Source: an uncultured Candidatus Entotheonella sp.
GTDB taxonomy: Bacteria; Tectomicrobia; Entotheonellia; Entotheonellales; Entotheonellaceae
NCBI GenBank assembly: GCA_951828535.1
Contig: OX639990.1
Location: 979,300-1,043,299 of the forward strand
Direction of reading: 5' to 3'
DNA: 64,000 bases
The notes beneath the pieces were generated by a model. That model was not told where the DNA came from. It did not search any database and was given only the letters and a program-made list of their open reading frames with translations. Position numbers and translations under genes: made by a program. Below are positions 34,773 through 45,724 of the stretch, piece by piece; positions within the stretch are counted from its first letter, which is position 1; every line of letters starts with the position of its first letter.

Positions 34773-34949
34773 GTGAAGAATTTCTGGTATCTGTTTTCCG
34801 CGTATACGATCATCTGGACCGCCCTGTGGGCTTACGTCGTCTACCTGTCGCAGGCTAACCGTGCGCTGAAACAGGATATCGAAGCCCTACGGGCGCAGTT
34901 GGACAACGCTATCGCCGCTAACGATGCCTCCAAAAAGGGCAGCGTCTAG
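34773..34949 (+). CDS. ccmD: CcmD-like small membrane protein
   Basis: A 58-residue protein with one helix (FWYLFSAYTIIWTALWAYVV) is followed by a charged helical tail (LSQANRALKQDIEALRAQLD). Size, topology and place after ccmC match CcmD, which helps release holo-CcmE from CcmABC. It starts with GTG after an AAGGG run. It is too small for routine gene callers to be sure of. Confidence 0.8.
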   Translation: MKNFWYLFSAYTIIWTALWAYVVYLSQANRALKQDIEALRAQLDNAIAANDASKKGSV

Positions 34950-34976
34950 TTGGAGGGCAAGGGAAGGGAATCTACC

Positions 34977-36653
<1,677 letters not shown>

Positions 36654-36787
36654 CAATATCGACAGGCGGATTTTCACTGTGTTTATGATATTTCAAACGA
36701 AAGATGAATCATAATTCCTATATCATTTCATTCTTCACAAACAGAAATAATTCATCTGATTTCTTAAAAAACTCCTATGTCGGATGA

Positions 36788-36813
36788 CCCTTGGGCTTTC
36801 AGAAACCAAAGGG
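36788..36813 (+). terminator. Possible hairpin upstream of the tRNA promoter
   Basis: CCCTTGG and CCAAAGGG can pair around a short loop. There is no T-run after it, so termination is uncertain. The surrounding 36654-36911 has no gene and is AT-rich. Confidence 0.25.
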
Positions 36814-36822
36814 CTCAGCGAG

Positions 36823-36851
36823 TTGACGTTGTAGGGACAGTGGACTATAGT
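36823..36851 (+). promoter_or_regulatory. Sigma-70-type promoter for the CAU tRNA
   Basis: TTGACG (36823-36828) and TATAGT (36846-36851) are separated by 17 bases. The expected start lies about 55 bases before the tRNA gene. Confidence 0.6.
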
Positions 36852-36911
36852 TTCCGCGCTTTTCCCATCCTTTACCCTCTTCTGGCTTGTAGGATTCATT
36901 AGCCCTTTCTC

Positions 36912-36985
36912 GGCGGTGTAGCTCAGCTGGTTAGAGCATGCGGCTCATATCCGCAGTGTCCGGGGTTCAAGTCCCTGCACCGCCA
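36912..36985 (+). tRNA. tRNA with CAU anticodon (Met elongator, or Ile2)
   Basis: The 74-base cloverleaf has acceptor GGCGGTG/CACCGCC and discriminator A. The D-loop is AGCTCAGCTGGTTAGAGC, and the anticodon arm TGCGG-CTCATAT-CCGCA gives anticodon CAT. The T-arm contains GGGGTTCAAGTCCCT. CCA is not encoded. It is not an initiator because the 1-72 pair is G-C. tilS, whose product converts CAU tRNA-Ile2 to read AUA, lies 69 bases downstream, so Ile2 is possible, though the body resembles elongator Met. Confidence 0.93.
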
Positions 36986-37054
36986 TCCTTCCTCTTGACC
37001 CTCCCTCACATCGGTTCCAAGGCGTCGTCACAGGCGTGAATTGGCGGGTCAGTT

Positions 37055-38452
37055 ATGCTTGTCGCTGAAATTCAGAGGTTTGTCGAGGCACACGAGTTGT
37101 TATGCCCTGGAGCCAAGGTCATTGTGTCAGTCTCTGGCGGTGCAGACTCCATGGCTCTGCTTTCCTTGCTGCACAGGCTTGAATCGACTTACCGCCTGAC
37201 GTTAATCGTGGCCCACGTCGACCATCAGCTTCGAGGCAAGGAGGCCGATCGAGATGCCCGGTTTGTCCAACGCTACGCAGATAAGCTAGGCTTGCCCTTC
37301 CACAAAACAAACGTTGACGTCAAAGCCCTGAAGCGACGCACCGGCTTGTCGCCGCAGCACGCCGCCCGTCAGTTACGATATGGCGCTCTACAGTCGCTGT
37401 TCCGTTCGCTTTCAGCCACCCATATTGCCTTAGGCCATACAGCCGACGACCAAGCCGAAACTCTGCTCATGCGGCTGCTGCGGGGGGGCGGTCCTGCGGG
37501 ATTGTCTGGCATTCCGGCTAAGCGGATGCCGTTTATTCGTCCTCTGCTTGAGGTGCATCGGCATTCCATCCTGGCGTATCTCCGGGCCGCCGGCATTCCG
37601 TGGGTGGAGGACAGTTCAAATATGAGCCGAAATTATTTGCGGAGTCGGATTCGCCTCGACCTGATGCCCACGTTGCGGGCATATCACCCAAACATTGCCC
37701 AGCGGCTGCATCATGTGGCCGACATGCTGCGCGCCGACAACGATGTGCTCGGGCAGCAAACCGAGGATTTGGCAAAGCAGGTGCTGAGTTGGAGAGTCGG
37801 CAATGCGATGCTAGCCATAAGGCGCGCGCCATTTGCCGCTGCCCCCCTGGCGATGCAACGTCGCCTCCTGCGATATGCCATAGACCGGTTGCCCAGCTCG
37901 GTCAATGCGGCGGGCTTTCGTGATATAGAAGCATTGTGGTGGTTTGCTGTTAACAACGGCAAAGTTGGACGGCGCTTAACGCTTACGGGTCAGTTGATAG
38001 CCGAACGGCACAGTGATGTCGTCTTGTTATGGCAGGCAAAGGCGCTGCCGCCGACTTCTTTATCCGTGCTCCTGCCACTCCCCGGCACGCTGACCCTGCA
38101 CGGTCTTGCCTTGTCACTCACCGCCAGAGCGCTTGGCCTCACCCAAGGGTGGCAGGACCAAGTGGAACCTCGCCGTGTTTTCGTGGACTTTGACGCGGCT
38201 GCCTCCCCGCTGTCCATACGATTTCCTCAGCCCGGCGATCGCTTTCATCCCCTCGGAGCGCCAGGCTCCCAAAAGCTGCAGGACTTCTTTGTCAACAATA
38301 AGGTGCCCAAGGCCATGCGGCAGTATGTCCCTCTGGTATTGGCTGGAGCGGAAGTCCTGTGGGTCGTTGGATATCGGATCGCAGAGCCCTTCAAGGTCCG
38401 TCCGGGAACGCGGCAGGTGTTGGAATTGGCGTGCTCTGAAATAACGCATTAG
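37055..38452 (+). CDS. tilS: tRNA(Ile)-lysidine synthetase
   Basis: The 465-residue N-type ATP pyrophosphatase has P-loop VSVSGGADSMALLSLLHRLE and the motifs VAHVDHQLRGKEADRD and ALGHTADDQAETLLMRLLRG. TilS-specific substrate domains follow, ending with the C-terminal region PGDRFHPLGAPGSQKLQDFF. TilS attaches lysine to C34 of CAU tRNA-Ile2 so that it reads AUA. ftsH follows after a promoter-bearing gap, a standard neighbourhood. Confidence 0.95.
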   Translation: MLVAEIQRFVEAHELLCPGAKVIVSVSGGADSMALLSLLHRLESTYRLTLIVAHVDHQLRGKEADRDARFVQRYADKLGLPFHKTNVDVKALKRRTGLSPQHAARQLRYGALQSLFRSLSATHIALGHTADDQAETLLMRLLRGGGPAGLSGIPAKRMPFIRPLLEVHRHSILAYLRAAGIPWVEDSSNMSRNYLRSRIRLDLMPTLRAYHPNIAQRLHHVADMLRADNDVLGQQTEDLAKQVLSWRVGNAMLAIRRAPFAAAPLAMQRRLLRYAIDRLPSSVNAAGFRDIEALWWFAVNNGKVGRRLTLTGQLIAERHSDVVLLWQAKALPPTSLSVLLPLPGTLTLHGLALSLTARALGLTQGWQDQVEPRRVFVDFDAAASPLSIRFPQPGDRFHPLGAPGSQKLQDFFVNNKVPKAMRQYVPLVLAGAEVLWVVGYRIAEPFKVRPGTRQVLELACSEITH

Positions 38453-38487
38453 GGCAGGACAGGGCATACGGAACCACCCGCCGTTGT

Positions 38488-38517
38488 TTGTCAAGGAAAA
38501 GACCGGTGTGTTATGAT
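38488..38517 (+). promoter_or_regulatory. Putative sigma-70 promoter for ftsH
   Basis: TTGTCA (38488-38493) and TATGAT (38512-38517) are 18 bases apart. The ftsH TTG start lies 63 bases downstream, after GGAG. Confidence 0.5.
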
Positions 38518-38580
38518 GCGCGCATTGTAAAATGCTGATTAGCCACGGCTTAATTCATCCCGGCTGTTAAGGAGCCTCTC

Positions 38581-40446
38581 TTGAGCCAATTCTATCAGAA
38601 ACTTGCTTTGTGGTTGGTTTTTGGCCTCATCCTTGTCTTCACCTGGAGTTACTTCAATACAGCGAGTCAGCCCATACAAGAAATCTCATACAGCGATTTT
38701 GTCGAGAGCGTACGGCAGAATCATGTCCGTACGGTACACATCCAGGGTGAGGAAATCACCGGTGAGTACGTCGGCGGCGAGGGTGCTGACGGCCAGTTCA
38801 AAACGTATGCCCCGGACGATCCCGACCTGATTCCCTTTCTCCGCGACAGCCAAGTCGTCATCGAAGTCGAACCCCCGGAAAAGAACTCTTACCTTGTACA
38901 GTTTCTCCTGTCCTGGGCACCGGTCATGTTATTGATCGGTCTATGGGTATTCTTCATGCGGCAAATGCAGAGTGGGGGCAGCAAGGCCCTGTCATTCGGA
39001 AAAAGCCGCGCCCGCTTGCTTTCCGAGCAGAAGAAAAAAGCCACCTTTTCTGACGTCGCGGGGGCCGATGAAGCGAAAGCTGAATTGGAAGAGATCATTG
39101 AGTTTCTGAAAGATCCGCAACGTTTCCAGAAACTGGGCGGGAAAATTCCCAAAGGTGTTCTGTTGATGGGCCCCCCAGGGACGGGTAAGACGTTGCTGGC
39201 CCGGGCGATTGCGGGTGAGTCGAATGTGCCGTTTTTCAGCATCAGCGGCTCGGATTTTGTCGAAATGTTTGTGGGCGTGGGCGCGTCTCGCGTGCGGGAC
39301 CTGTTCGAACAAGGCAAGAAACACGCACCCTGCATCGTGTTTATTGACGAAATCGACGCGGTTGGGCGTCATCGGGGCGCCGGCTTGGGCGGCGGACACG
39401 ATGAACGCGAACAGACCCTGAATCAACTCTTGGTGGAAATGGATGGCTTCGAGTCAAACGACGGCGTCATTCTGATCGCCGCGACAAACCGCCCGGATGT
39501 CCTTGACCCGGCTCTTTTGCGCCCCGGACGATTTGACCGACAGGTGGTGGTATCCCGACCCGATGTGCGCGGTCGGGCCGGCATTCTGACTGTGCACACG
39601 CAGGACATCCCACTCGCCAGCGACGTCGATTTGGCGATCTTGGCACGCGGCACGCCGGGATTCTCGGGGGCGGATCTGTCCAACCTTGCCAACGAAGCGG
39701 CGCTATTCGCTGCTCGGCATCACAAAGCTCAGGTTGACATGGGAGATTTTGAAAACGCCAAGGACAAAGTCATGATGGGCGCCGAACGCCGCAGCATGGT
39801 CATCAGCGATGAGGAAAAGAAGGTCACCGCCTATCATGAGGCCGGCCATGCGCTGGTGGCGAAACTCCTGCCCGGCACCGACCCCATTCACAAGGTGACA
39901 ATTATTCCCCGAGGCATGGCCCTAGGTGTTACGCAGCAACTCCCTGTGGAGGAAAAACACGCCTACCCACGCGAATACCTGGTGAACAACCTTCACATAT
40001 ACATGGGAGGCAGGGCCGCGGAGGAAATCATCTTCAAAGACCCGACGACGGGCGCCGGCAATGACATTGAGCGGGCCACCGAACTTGCCCGCAAGATGGT
40101 CTGCGAGTGGGGCATGAGCGACCGCATGGGCCCTCTGGCCTTTGGAGTGAAGGAGGAACAGATTTTCCTCGGGCGTGAGATTACCCAGCACAAGGACTAC
40201 AGCGAGGTCACGGCCATTGCCATCGATGAAGAAGTAAAACGGCTTGTGAACAATGGTTATGAAGGGGCGAAATCCATTCTTTCTACCAATATCCACATCC
40301 TGCACGCCCTTGCCCAAGCCCTCGTTGAGCGCGAAGAACTGAATGCCGACGAGATCGCCACACTTGTCGCGGAGTGCAGCAAGTCAAACAACGGTAACGG
40401 CGTCGTTCCTTCCATGTTGCCCAATGACTCCAATACGGTTTCGTGA
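38581..40446 (+). CDS. ftsH: ATP-dependent zinc metalloprotease FtsH
   Basis: This 621-residue membrane-anchored AAA+ protease has two N-terminal helices around a periplasmic FtsH_ext domain ([20 protein letters not shown]). Walker A is [19 protein letters not shown], Walker [13 protein letters not shown], and SRH and [16 protein letters not shown] follow. The zinc site is [13 protein letters not shown] (HEAGH). FtsH degrades membrane and regulatory proteins, often controlling LpxC, which is also encoded in this window. The start is TTG with GGAG about 7 bases upstream. Confidence 0.96.
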   Translation: MSQFYQKLALWLVFGLILVFTWSYFNTASQPIQEISYSDFVESVRQNHVRTVHIQGEEITGEYVGGEGADGQFKTYAPDDPDLIPFLRDSQVVIEVEPPEKNSYLVQFLLSWAPVMLLIGLWVFFMRQMQSGGSKALSFGKSRARLLSEQKKKATFSDVAGADEAKAELEEIIEFLKDPQRFQKLGGKIPKGVLLMGPPGTGKTLLARAIAGESNVPFFSISGSDFVEMFVGVGASRVRDLFEQGKKHAPCIVFIDEIDAVGRHRGAGLGGGHDEREQTLNQLLVEMDGFESNDGVILIAATNRPDVLDPALLRPGRFDRQVVVSRPDVRGRAGILTVHTQDIPLASDVDLAILARGTPGFSGADLSNLANEAALFAARHHKAQVDMGDFENAKDKVMMGAERRSMVISDEEKKVTAYHEAGHALVAKLLPGTDPIHKVTIIPRGMALGVTQQLPVEEKHAYPREYLVNNLHIYMGGRAAEEIIFKDPTTGAGNDIERATELARKMVCEWGMSDRMGPLAFGVKEEQIFLGREITQHKDYSEVTAIAIDEEVKRLVNNGYEGAKSILSTNIHILHALAQALVEREELNADEIATLVAECSKSNNGNGVVPSMLPNDSNTVS

Positions 40447-40506
40447 GAAGACAGGGGAAGCCTTTTGGGTTGATCTGCCCGTGGCGGGGGAGACGAGAGG
40501 CGCCTT

Positions 40507-41886
40507 ATGGCTAACCTGTTTGGCACAGATGGCGTTCGGGGCGTTGCGAACGTTGAGCCGATGTCACCGGAAGCGGCCTTGGCCATCGGCCGGGCGGCGG
40601 CTGAAATTCTGACGACTCCGGGTTATGAAGCGAGACCGCGCTTCGTCATCGGGCGAGACACCCGTTTATCGGGGACAATGCTCGAAGCCGCTCTGACTGC
40701 TGGTCTATGTTCGGCTGGCGTTGACGTACTTCAACTTGGCGTGATTCCATCGGGCGGCGTGGCGCACTTGACCCGGCAGTTAAAAGCAGTTGCCGGCGTC
40801 ATGGTTTCGGCCTCTCACAATCCCTATGCCGACAACGGGATCAAATTTTTCTCGCCGCCAGGAGCCAAGATCGAAACGGGCCTTGAGGAGGAAATCGAGG
40901 CTCGCCTTCAAGACTCACCAGATACCCTCCCACGCCCGACCGGCAAAGCGGTTGGCCGTTCCCAACCCTATTCAACTGCGGCACAACGCTACGTCGACTT
41001 TCTGAAATCCACCTTCCGCGGTACATGCCCGGTACAGTTGCGCATCGGCCTAGATTGTGCGAACGGCGCTGCGTCCCAGATCGCTCCCGCGTTGTTTGAA
41101 AAGCTAGGAGCTGAGGTTTGGGCACTGCACACGGCACCAAACGGGACCAACATCAATCAGCAGTGCGGCTCATTGCATCCGGAATCTCTCCAGCAGCACG
41201 TGGTTGCGCACAAGCTGGACGTCGGATTTGCCTTTGATGGTGACGCCGACCGACTCACCGTGGTGGATCACACGGGCCAGGTGCTCGACGGTGACAATAT
41301 CCTCGCCATCTGCGCCGAGATGCTCTCGAAGGTTGGTGACCTTGCGCCCCAGGCCGTCGTGAGCACCGTGATGGCCAACTGGGGTTTGAAGCAGGCCCTG
41401 CAGCGTTTGGATTGCACCCTGCATACCGTACAAGTTGGTGATAAACATGTCGTGCAGGGGATGCGGCAGACGGGAGCCGTTGTAGGAGGGGAACCCTCCG
41501 GACACATTATCTTTTCCGAATATCTCGAAACGAGTGATGGATTGCTTACGGCTTTACAACTCTTGCAGGCCATGCAAATGGGTCAGACCTCTATGATTGA
41601 CCTCGCCCGCAGCTTTCACAGGTCTCCCCAAGTGTTAACCAACGTCAGGCTTTCCGAGCGCCGTGATCCCCTCAGCTTTCCGAGTATTCGGCTTGCCATA
41701 GACAGCGCCGAGCGGACACTTGGCGATACCGGTCGCGTGCTCGTCCGACTATCCGGAACGGAACCTGTGGCTCGTGTTTTACTAGAGGGCCTGGAGGTTT
41801 CTACACTCACGCCCCTAGCCAGCACCATTTGCCAGGCTATTGAGGCCGAACTGGGCACGCCACAGAACCCCTCGGAAAATTGTTGA
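40507..41886 (+). CDS. glmM: Phosphoglucosamine mutase
   Basis: The 459-residue alpha-D-phosphohexomutase starts MANLFGTDGVRGVANVEPMS. The phosphoserine loop is VMVSASHNPYADNGIKFF, the metal loop FAFDGDADRLTVVD, and the sugar-binding loop GGEPSGHIIF. It interconverts glucosamine-6-phosphate and glucosamine-1-phosphate for UDP-GlcNAc, the precursor for peptidoglycan and lipid A. folP, often between ftsH and glmM, is absent. tsaE follows after 6 bases. Confidence 0.96.
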   Translation: MANLFGTDGVRGVANVEPMSPEAALAIGRAAAEILTTPGYEARPRFVIGRDTRLSGTMLEAALTAGLCSAGVDVLQLGVIPSGGVAHLTRQLKAVAGVMVSASHNPYADNGIKFFSPPGAKIETGLEEEIEARLQDSPDTLPRPTGKAVGRSQPYSTAAQRYVDFLKSTFRGTCPVQLRIGLDCANGAASQIAPALFEKLGAEVWALHTAPNGTNINQQCGSLHPESLQQHVVAHKLDVGFAFDGDADRLTVVDHTGQVLDGDNILAICAEMLSKVGDLAPQAVVSTVMANWGLKQALQRLDCTLHTVQVGDKHVVQGMRQTGAVVGGEPSGHIIFSEYLETSDGLLTALQLLQAMQMGQTSMIDLARSFHRSPQVLTNVRLSERRDPLSFPSIRLAIDSAERTLGDTGRVLVRLSGTEPVARVLLEGLEVSTLTPLASTICQAIEAELGTPQNPSENC

Positions 41887-41892
41887 GCCATT

Positions 41893-42438
41893 ATGCCGAC
41901 TACCCTCGAACAACACTGGCACACATCATGTGCTGAAGAAACCAAGGCGGTAGGTGTTTACTTGGGGAGTCAAGCCCGCGGCGGCGATGTCATTACATGC
42001 TGCGGCCCGCTGGGTGCAGGCAAGACGACGCTTGTGCAAGGATTTGCCGAAGGTTTGGGCATCAGTTCTGCCGCCTACGTGCGCAGCCCGACATTTACCT
42101 TGGTGAATGAATATCAAGGGTCTGTCCCCCTTTATCATTTCGACTTCTACCGGCTTACAAGCCCTGACGATGTTTGGGACCTCGGCTTTGAAGAATATGT
42201 CGAATCGGAAGGCGTCGTGATTGTTGAATGGGCCGATAAATTTCCATCTCTTTTCTCCGCATCACCGCTCCAGGTCCGCATTGAGATCGCACCTTCCGAA
42301 CGCCGCACCGTGCGATGCACGTCACACGACACTACCTATGCGAGATATTTCAATCCTCCTGTTGAGGGGTTGCGCCAGGATGAAATGGTATTTTTTTGTG
42401 GGCGCCTTATGCGTAGTGGCGGCCCTACTAACCCTTGA
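41893..42438 (+). CDS. tsaE: tRNA threonylcarbamoyladenosine synthesis ATPase TsaE
   Basis: The 181-residue ATPase has P-loop CCGPLGAGKTTLVQGFAEGL, then RSPTFTLVNEYQG and the Walker-B-like LYHFDFYRL, ending the core with VVIVEWADKFPSLF. TsaE works with TsaB and TsaD to modify A37 of ANN-reading tRNAs. About 25 residues after the usual end (GLRQDEMVFFCGRLMRSGGP) are unusual, because this part overlaps the start of lptC by 59 bases. Confidence 0.92.
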   Translation: MPTTLEQHWHTSCAEETKAVGVYLGSQARGGDVITCCGPLGAGKTTLVQGFAEGLGISSAAYVRSPTFTLVNEYQGSVPLYHFDFYRLTSPDDVWDLGFEEYVESEGVVIVEWADKFPSLFSASPLQVRIEIAPSERRTVRCTSHDTTYARYFNPPVEGLRQDEMVFFCGRLMRSGGPTNP

Positions 42439-42949
42439 GAGTCTCCAGTTCTTGTTTCTCGGTCGCTCCGAGAAGTCTGAGTATGCGGATCCATTGCTGA
42501 ACGACGATACGCCGGGGATGTGGGTGCAGGATGTTTTCGTTATTGAACAGACGACTGCCAAGCAGTCAAAGTCATGGGAGTTGTTTGCGAAGGAAATTGC
42601 ATTTTACGACGCCAGGCGGCTAGCCCTTGCGAAACAATTGCAAGCCGAATTCTTTCCGCATGACGTTGAAACGTTGCATTTGACGGCTGAACGCGGCCAG
42701 ATTAATAGTTCCACCGGAGACATGACCGTTGAAGGTCGCGTTCTGCTTCGTCCCATTTGGGGATATGACCTTGAAACCGCGGTACTCCATTGGGACGCGG
42801 CAAATCGCACGTTGCGCACGGATGCGGAAGTGAGGATAAGCGCCGAAGCGATTGATATCGTGGGTACAGGTTTTTCCGGCAGTGTGGATCAGCAGCGCTT
42901 TGCCCTGCAACGACAAGTCAGGGTCTCTTTTCATCAACCGAAGCCTTGA
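42380..42949 (+). CDS. lptC: LPS export ABC transporter periplasmic protein LptC
   Basis: The 189-residue protein has an N-terminal membrane anchor (MKWYFFVGALCVVAALLTLE). An OstA/LptC beta-jellyroll follows: FAKEIAFYDARRLALAKQLQ, LTAERGQINSSTGDMTVEGR, VLLRPIWGYDLETAVLHWDA, ISAEAIDIVGTGFSGSVDQQ. It links LptBFG to LptA in the periplasmic LPS bridge. The ATG at 42380 gives a proper anchor; upstream extensions are not credible. Place before lptA-lptB supports the call. Confidence 0.88.
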   Translation: MKWYFFVGALCVVAALLTLESLQFLFLGRSEKSEYADPLLNDDTPGMWVQDVFVIEQTTAKQSKSWELFAKEIAFYDARRLALAKQLQAEFFPHDVETLHLTAERGQINSSTGDMTVEGRVLLRPIWGYDLETAVLHWDAANRTLRTDAEVRISAEAIDIVGTGFSGSVDQQRFALQRQVRVSFHQPKP

Positions 42950-42970
42950 GGTGGGTGAGAGGTTAGGGTG

Positions 42971-43501
42971 ATGCCCTTGCAACAGATTGCCATCGTGGTC
43001 GCGGCGGTGCTGGCGCTGCCTGTTTACATCGCAAGTCAGCCGCAATCTGATAAACCAGCCATTTCGGAGCGTTTGCAGCAGTCGGATTGCGAAGGATCCG
43101 AAGCGACATTGGACGTAACTTCGGAGCAGATGACGTTTGACCAAGATACTAACACGTTCATATTCAAGGAAAGGGTCCGCGTAACGCGATGCAGCCTCAT
43201 CATCGACTGCGATCATTTGCGCGTTGTCCGAGACGCCGATGACAACAGGATCAAGCACATTATTGCTACCGGCAATGTACGATTTCAGGATGGCACCCGA
43301 CACGCCGTCGCCGAACGGGCCGATTATTATGAGGCTGATCAAAAGCTTGTTCTGGTGGGCAACCCCCGTGCTTGGGACAGCGCCGAACAGAATGAATTGA
43401 TTGGCGATGAGATTATCGTCTTCCTTGAAGAAGAAAGAATTCTCGTCAAGGGAGCCCGTGTACGCTTCCATGAAAACCAATCACCCGGCAGCGAACCATG
43501 A
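42971..43501 (+). CDS. lptA: LPS transport periplasmic protein LptA
   Basis: The 176-residue protein has a signal peptide ([20 protein letters not shown]). OstA-type repeats follow: [74 protein letters not shown]. LptA polymers carry LPS across the periplasm. GTG 42968 directly before the ATG is another start. The stop overlaps the lptB ATG (ATGA). Confidence 0.88.
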   Translation: MPLQQIAIVVAAVLALPVYIASQPQSDKPAISERLQQSDCEGSEATLDVTSEQMTFDQDTNTFIFKERVRVTRCSLIIDCDHLRVVRDADDNRIKHIIATGNVRFQDGTRHAVAERADYYEADQKLVLVGNPRAWDSAEQNELIGDEIIVFLEEERILVKGARVRFHENQSPGSEP

Positions 43502-44247
43502 AACCTTCGCAAGGACATCTGACAACGCACGCAATTTGGAAAACGTACCGGGGCCGGGCGGTTGTGCAGGACGTCAGTATCGACGTAAAGGCCGGGGAGA
43601 TCGTCGGCCTGTTGGGACCCAACGGCGCTGGCAAGACGACCACGTTTTACATGGTCGTGGGCTTGATTCGCCCGGACAAAGGAACCGTGTGTTTGGAGGG
43701 AAGGGCGCTGACGCATCTGCCGATGCATCAGAGGGCCCGCTTGGGGATCGGCTATCTACCGCAGGAAGCCTCCATTTTTCGCAAAATGACGGTCGGCGAG
43801 AATATCCTCGCCATTCTCGAAACGGTTTCCGGCAATCGCGCTGAACGTCTCCGACGCTTGAAGGAACTTTTAACGGAGTTTCGCTTAACAGCCCTGCGAG
43901 ACGCGCCCGGGCAATCGTTATCGGGCGGCGAACGGCGCCGGGTGGAGCTGGCCCGCCTGCTTGCCACATCGCCCCGCTTTGTCCTGCTGGACGAACCCTT
44001 TACCGGTATTGATCCGATTATGGTAAATGACATTCAGACCTTTGTTTGCTCTTTGAAGGAGAAGGGGATTGGCATCCTAATTACGGATCATCGGGTACAA
44101 GAAACGCTCAAGATTACCGACAGGGCCTACATCCTACACGACGGCTGTGTGTTGTATGACGGTACCCCTGAAGAACTGGTAGAAAATGCTGAGGTCAAGC
44201 AGATATATCTCGGGGAAGGATTTAATCTGTCTTATGACCCGTCATGA
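43498..44247 (+). CDS. lptB: LPS export ABC transporter ATP-binding protein LptB
   Basis: The 249-residue ABC ATPase has [20 protein letters not shown] (Walker A), [20 protein letters not shown] (LptB Q-loop), [20 protein letters not shown] (signature), [20 protein letters not shown] and [20 protein letters not shown], all typical of LptB. It drives LPS extraction from the inner membrane with LptFG, which are not in the window. rpoN follows, a conserved arrangement. Confidence 0.95.
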   Translation: MKPSQGHLTTHAIWKTYRGRAVVQDVSIDVKAGEIVGLLGPNGAGKTTTFYMVVGLIRPDKGTVCLEGRALTHLPMHQRARLGIGYLPQEASIFRKMTVGENILAILETVSGNRAERLRRLKELLTEFRLTALRDAPGQSLSGGERRRVELARLLATSPRFVLLDEPFTGIDPIMVNDIQTFVCSLKEKGIGILITDHRVQETLKITDRAYILHDGCVLYDGTPEELVENAEVKQIYLGEGFNLSYDPS

Positions 44248-44266
44248 GACGGTTTGAGGTCAGACC

Positions 44267-45685
44267 GTGGCACTTGAAGCAAAGCTATCGCTGAGAACGG
44301 CGCAACGGCTGGTCATGACGGCCGCGCTGCAGCAGGCGATCAAACTCTTGCCGCTGTCCCGCCTGGAATTGGTAGAGAGAATCCAACAAGAAATGCTTGA
44401 GAATCCGTTTCTTGAGGAGGTTCCGACCACCGAGGAATCTGACAACGACCTGGCACAAAAGGAAACTGCCGAAACACCCCTCGATGATGGACGCCAAGAT
44501 TTTGAAACGGGCTGGGAGGCCTATCTGCAAGAAGAGGGAAGTTATGAGAATTTCCCCACCGAGAGTGGCAGGGAGGTGCCCTCCCTCGAATCCACCATAA
44601 GCAACGAAACCTCGCTAACAGAATACCTTTTATGGCAACTTTCCCTGGCGGTGCAAAGCGGCCAGGGAAAGCAGATTGGCATTTATCTTATTGGCAACAT
44701 CGACGACAACGGCTACCTGAGCTGCCAAACCGAAGAAGTGTCGGAAATTTTCGCGGTGCCATGCGCCGAGGTCGAAGGTGTCTTGGAGGTCATTCAAGGC
44801 TTCGACCCTGCCGGGGTAGGCGCGCGAGACTTGCGCGAATGCCTGCTCATCCAACTCCAACAGCTTGATTTGGATGCTTCCCTGGCATCCTGCATCATCC
44901 GCTATCATCTCGATCAGATTGACGAACGCAACTTCAGAAAGATCGCCAGAACTCTCCATGCCCCGCTTGAGGATGTGCTCGCCGCAGTCAGGGTCATCCG
45001 CGAGCTGGAACCCAAACCCGGCAATCGATACGTCTCCAGTCGGGTCGAGTACATTGTGCCGGATGTATACGTCGTAAAGGTTGGAGACGACTACCAGATC
45101 ATGCTCAACGACGACGATGTGCCGAAGCTAAACATTAACGCGCAATACCAGCGACTGCTACGCCGCGGCATTGGGCTGCAAGAGGACGCGAAGGATTATC
45201 TGGAAGAGAAGTTTCGGTCGGCGGTATGGCTAGTCAAGGGTATCGAGCAGCGCAGGCAGACGCTTATGAAGGTCTCCAAGAGCTTGTGCATGTTTCAACG
45301 GGAATTTCTCGACAAAGGCCTGGCGTATCTGAATCCGTTGGTCTTGAAAGATGTGGCGGACGACATCGGCATGCATGAATCAACGGTTAGCCGGGTGACG
45401 ACGAACAAATACATCCATACGCCCCAAGGCGTCTTCGAGCTCAAGTTCTTCTTCCACAGCGGCTTGAAATCTTTCCAGGGGGACGCGATGTCCTCCGTCA
45501 GTGTCAAGGATACAATTCGCAAGATGGTGGGGGCAGAGGATACCCGTAAGCCCTTGACGGACCAACAGCTCGTGGCCCTGTTGGAAGATAAGAACATCAA
45601 TATCGCCCGGCGCACGGTTGCAAAATACCGCCAGGAGCTGCACATTCCGCCCGCCAGTCGCCGCAGGCGGCTTTTTGATGCCTAG
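44267..45685 (+). CDS. rpoN: RNA polymerase sigma-54 factor
   Basis: The 472-residue factor has the Gln-rich activator-interacting region I (LRTAQRLVMTAALQQAIKLL PLSRLELVERIQQE), an acidic region II, and core-binding and HTH regions (LKDVADDIGMHESTVSRVTT). The RpoN box reads ARRTVAKYRQELHIPPASRR. It directs polymerase to -24/-12 promoters and needs enhancer-binding activators. It starts with GTG. The usual downstream hpf gene is replaced by der. Confidence 0.96.
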   Translation: MALEAKLSLRTAQRLVMTAALQQAIKLLPLSRLELVERIQQEMLENPFLEEVPTTEESDNDLAQKETAETPLDDGRQDFETGWEAYLQEEGSYENFPTESGREVPSLESTISNETSLTEYLLWQLSLAVQSGQGKQIGIYLIGNIDDNGYLSCQTEEVSEIFAVPCAEVEGVLEVIQGFDPAGVGARDLRECLLIQLQQLDLDASLASCIIRYHLDQIDERNFRKIARTLHAPLEDVLAAVRVIRELEPKPGNRYVSSRVEYIVPDVYVVKVGDDYQIMLNDDDVPKLNINAQYQRLLRRGIGLQEDAKDYLEEKFRSAVWLVKGIEQRRQTLMKVSKSLCMFQREFLDKGLAYLNPLVLKDVADDIGMHESTVSRVTTNKYIHTPQGVFELKFFFHSGLKSFQGDAMSSVSVKDTIRKMVGAEDTRKPLTDQQLVALLEDKNINIARRTVAKYRQELHIPPASRRRRLFDA

Positions 45686-45724
45686 GTTCTGCCGCCCAAG
45701 TGCTCTAACTCAGGTAAACGTTCA

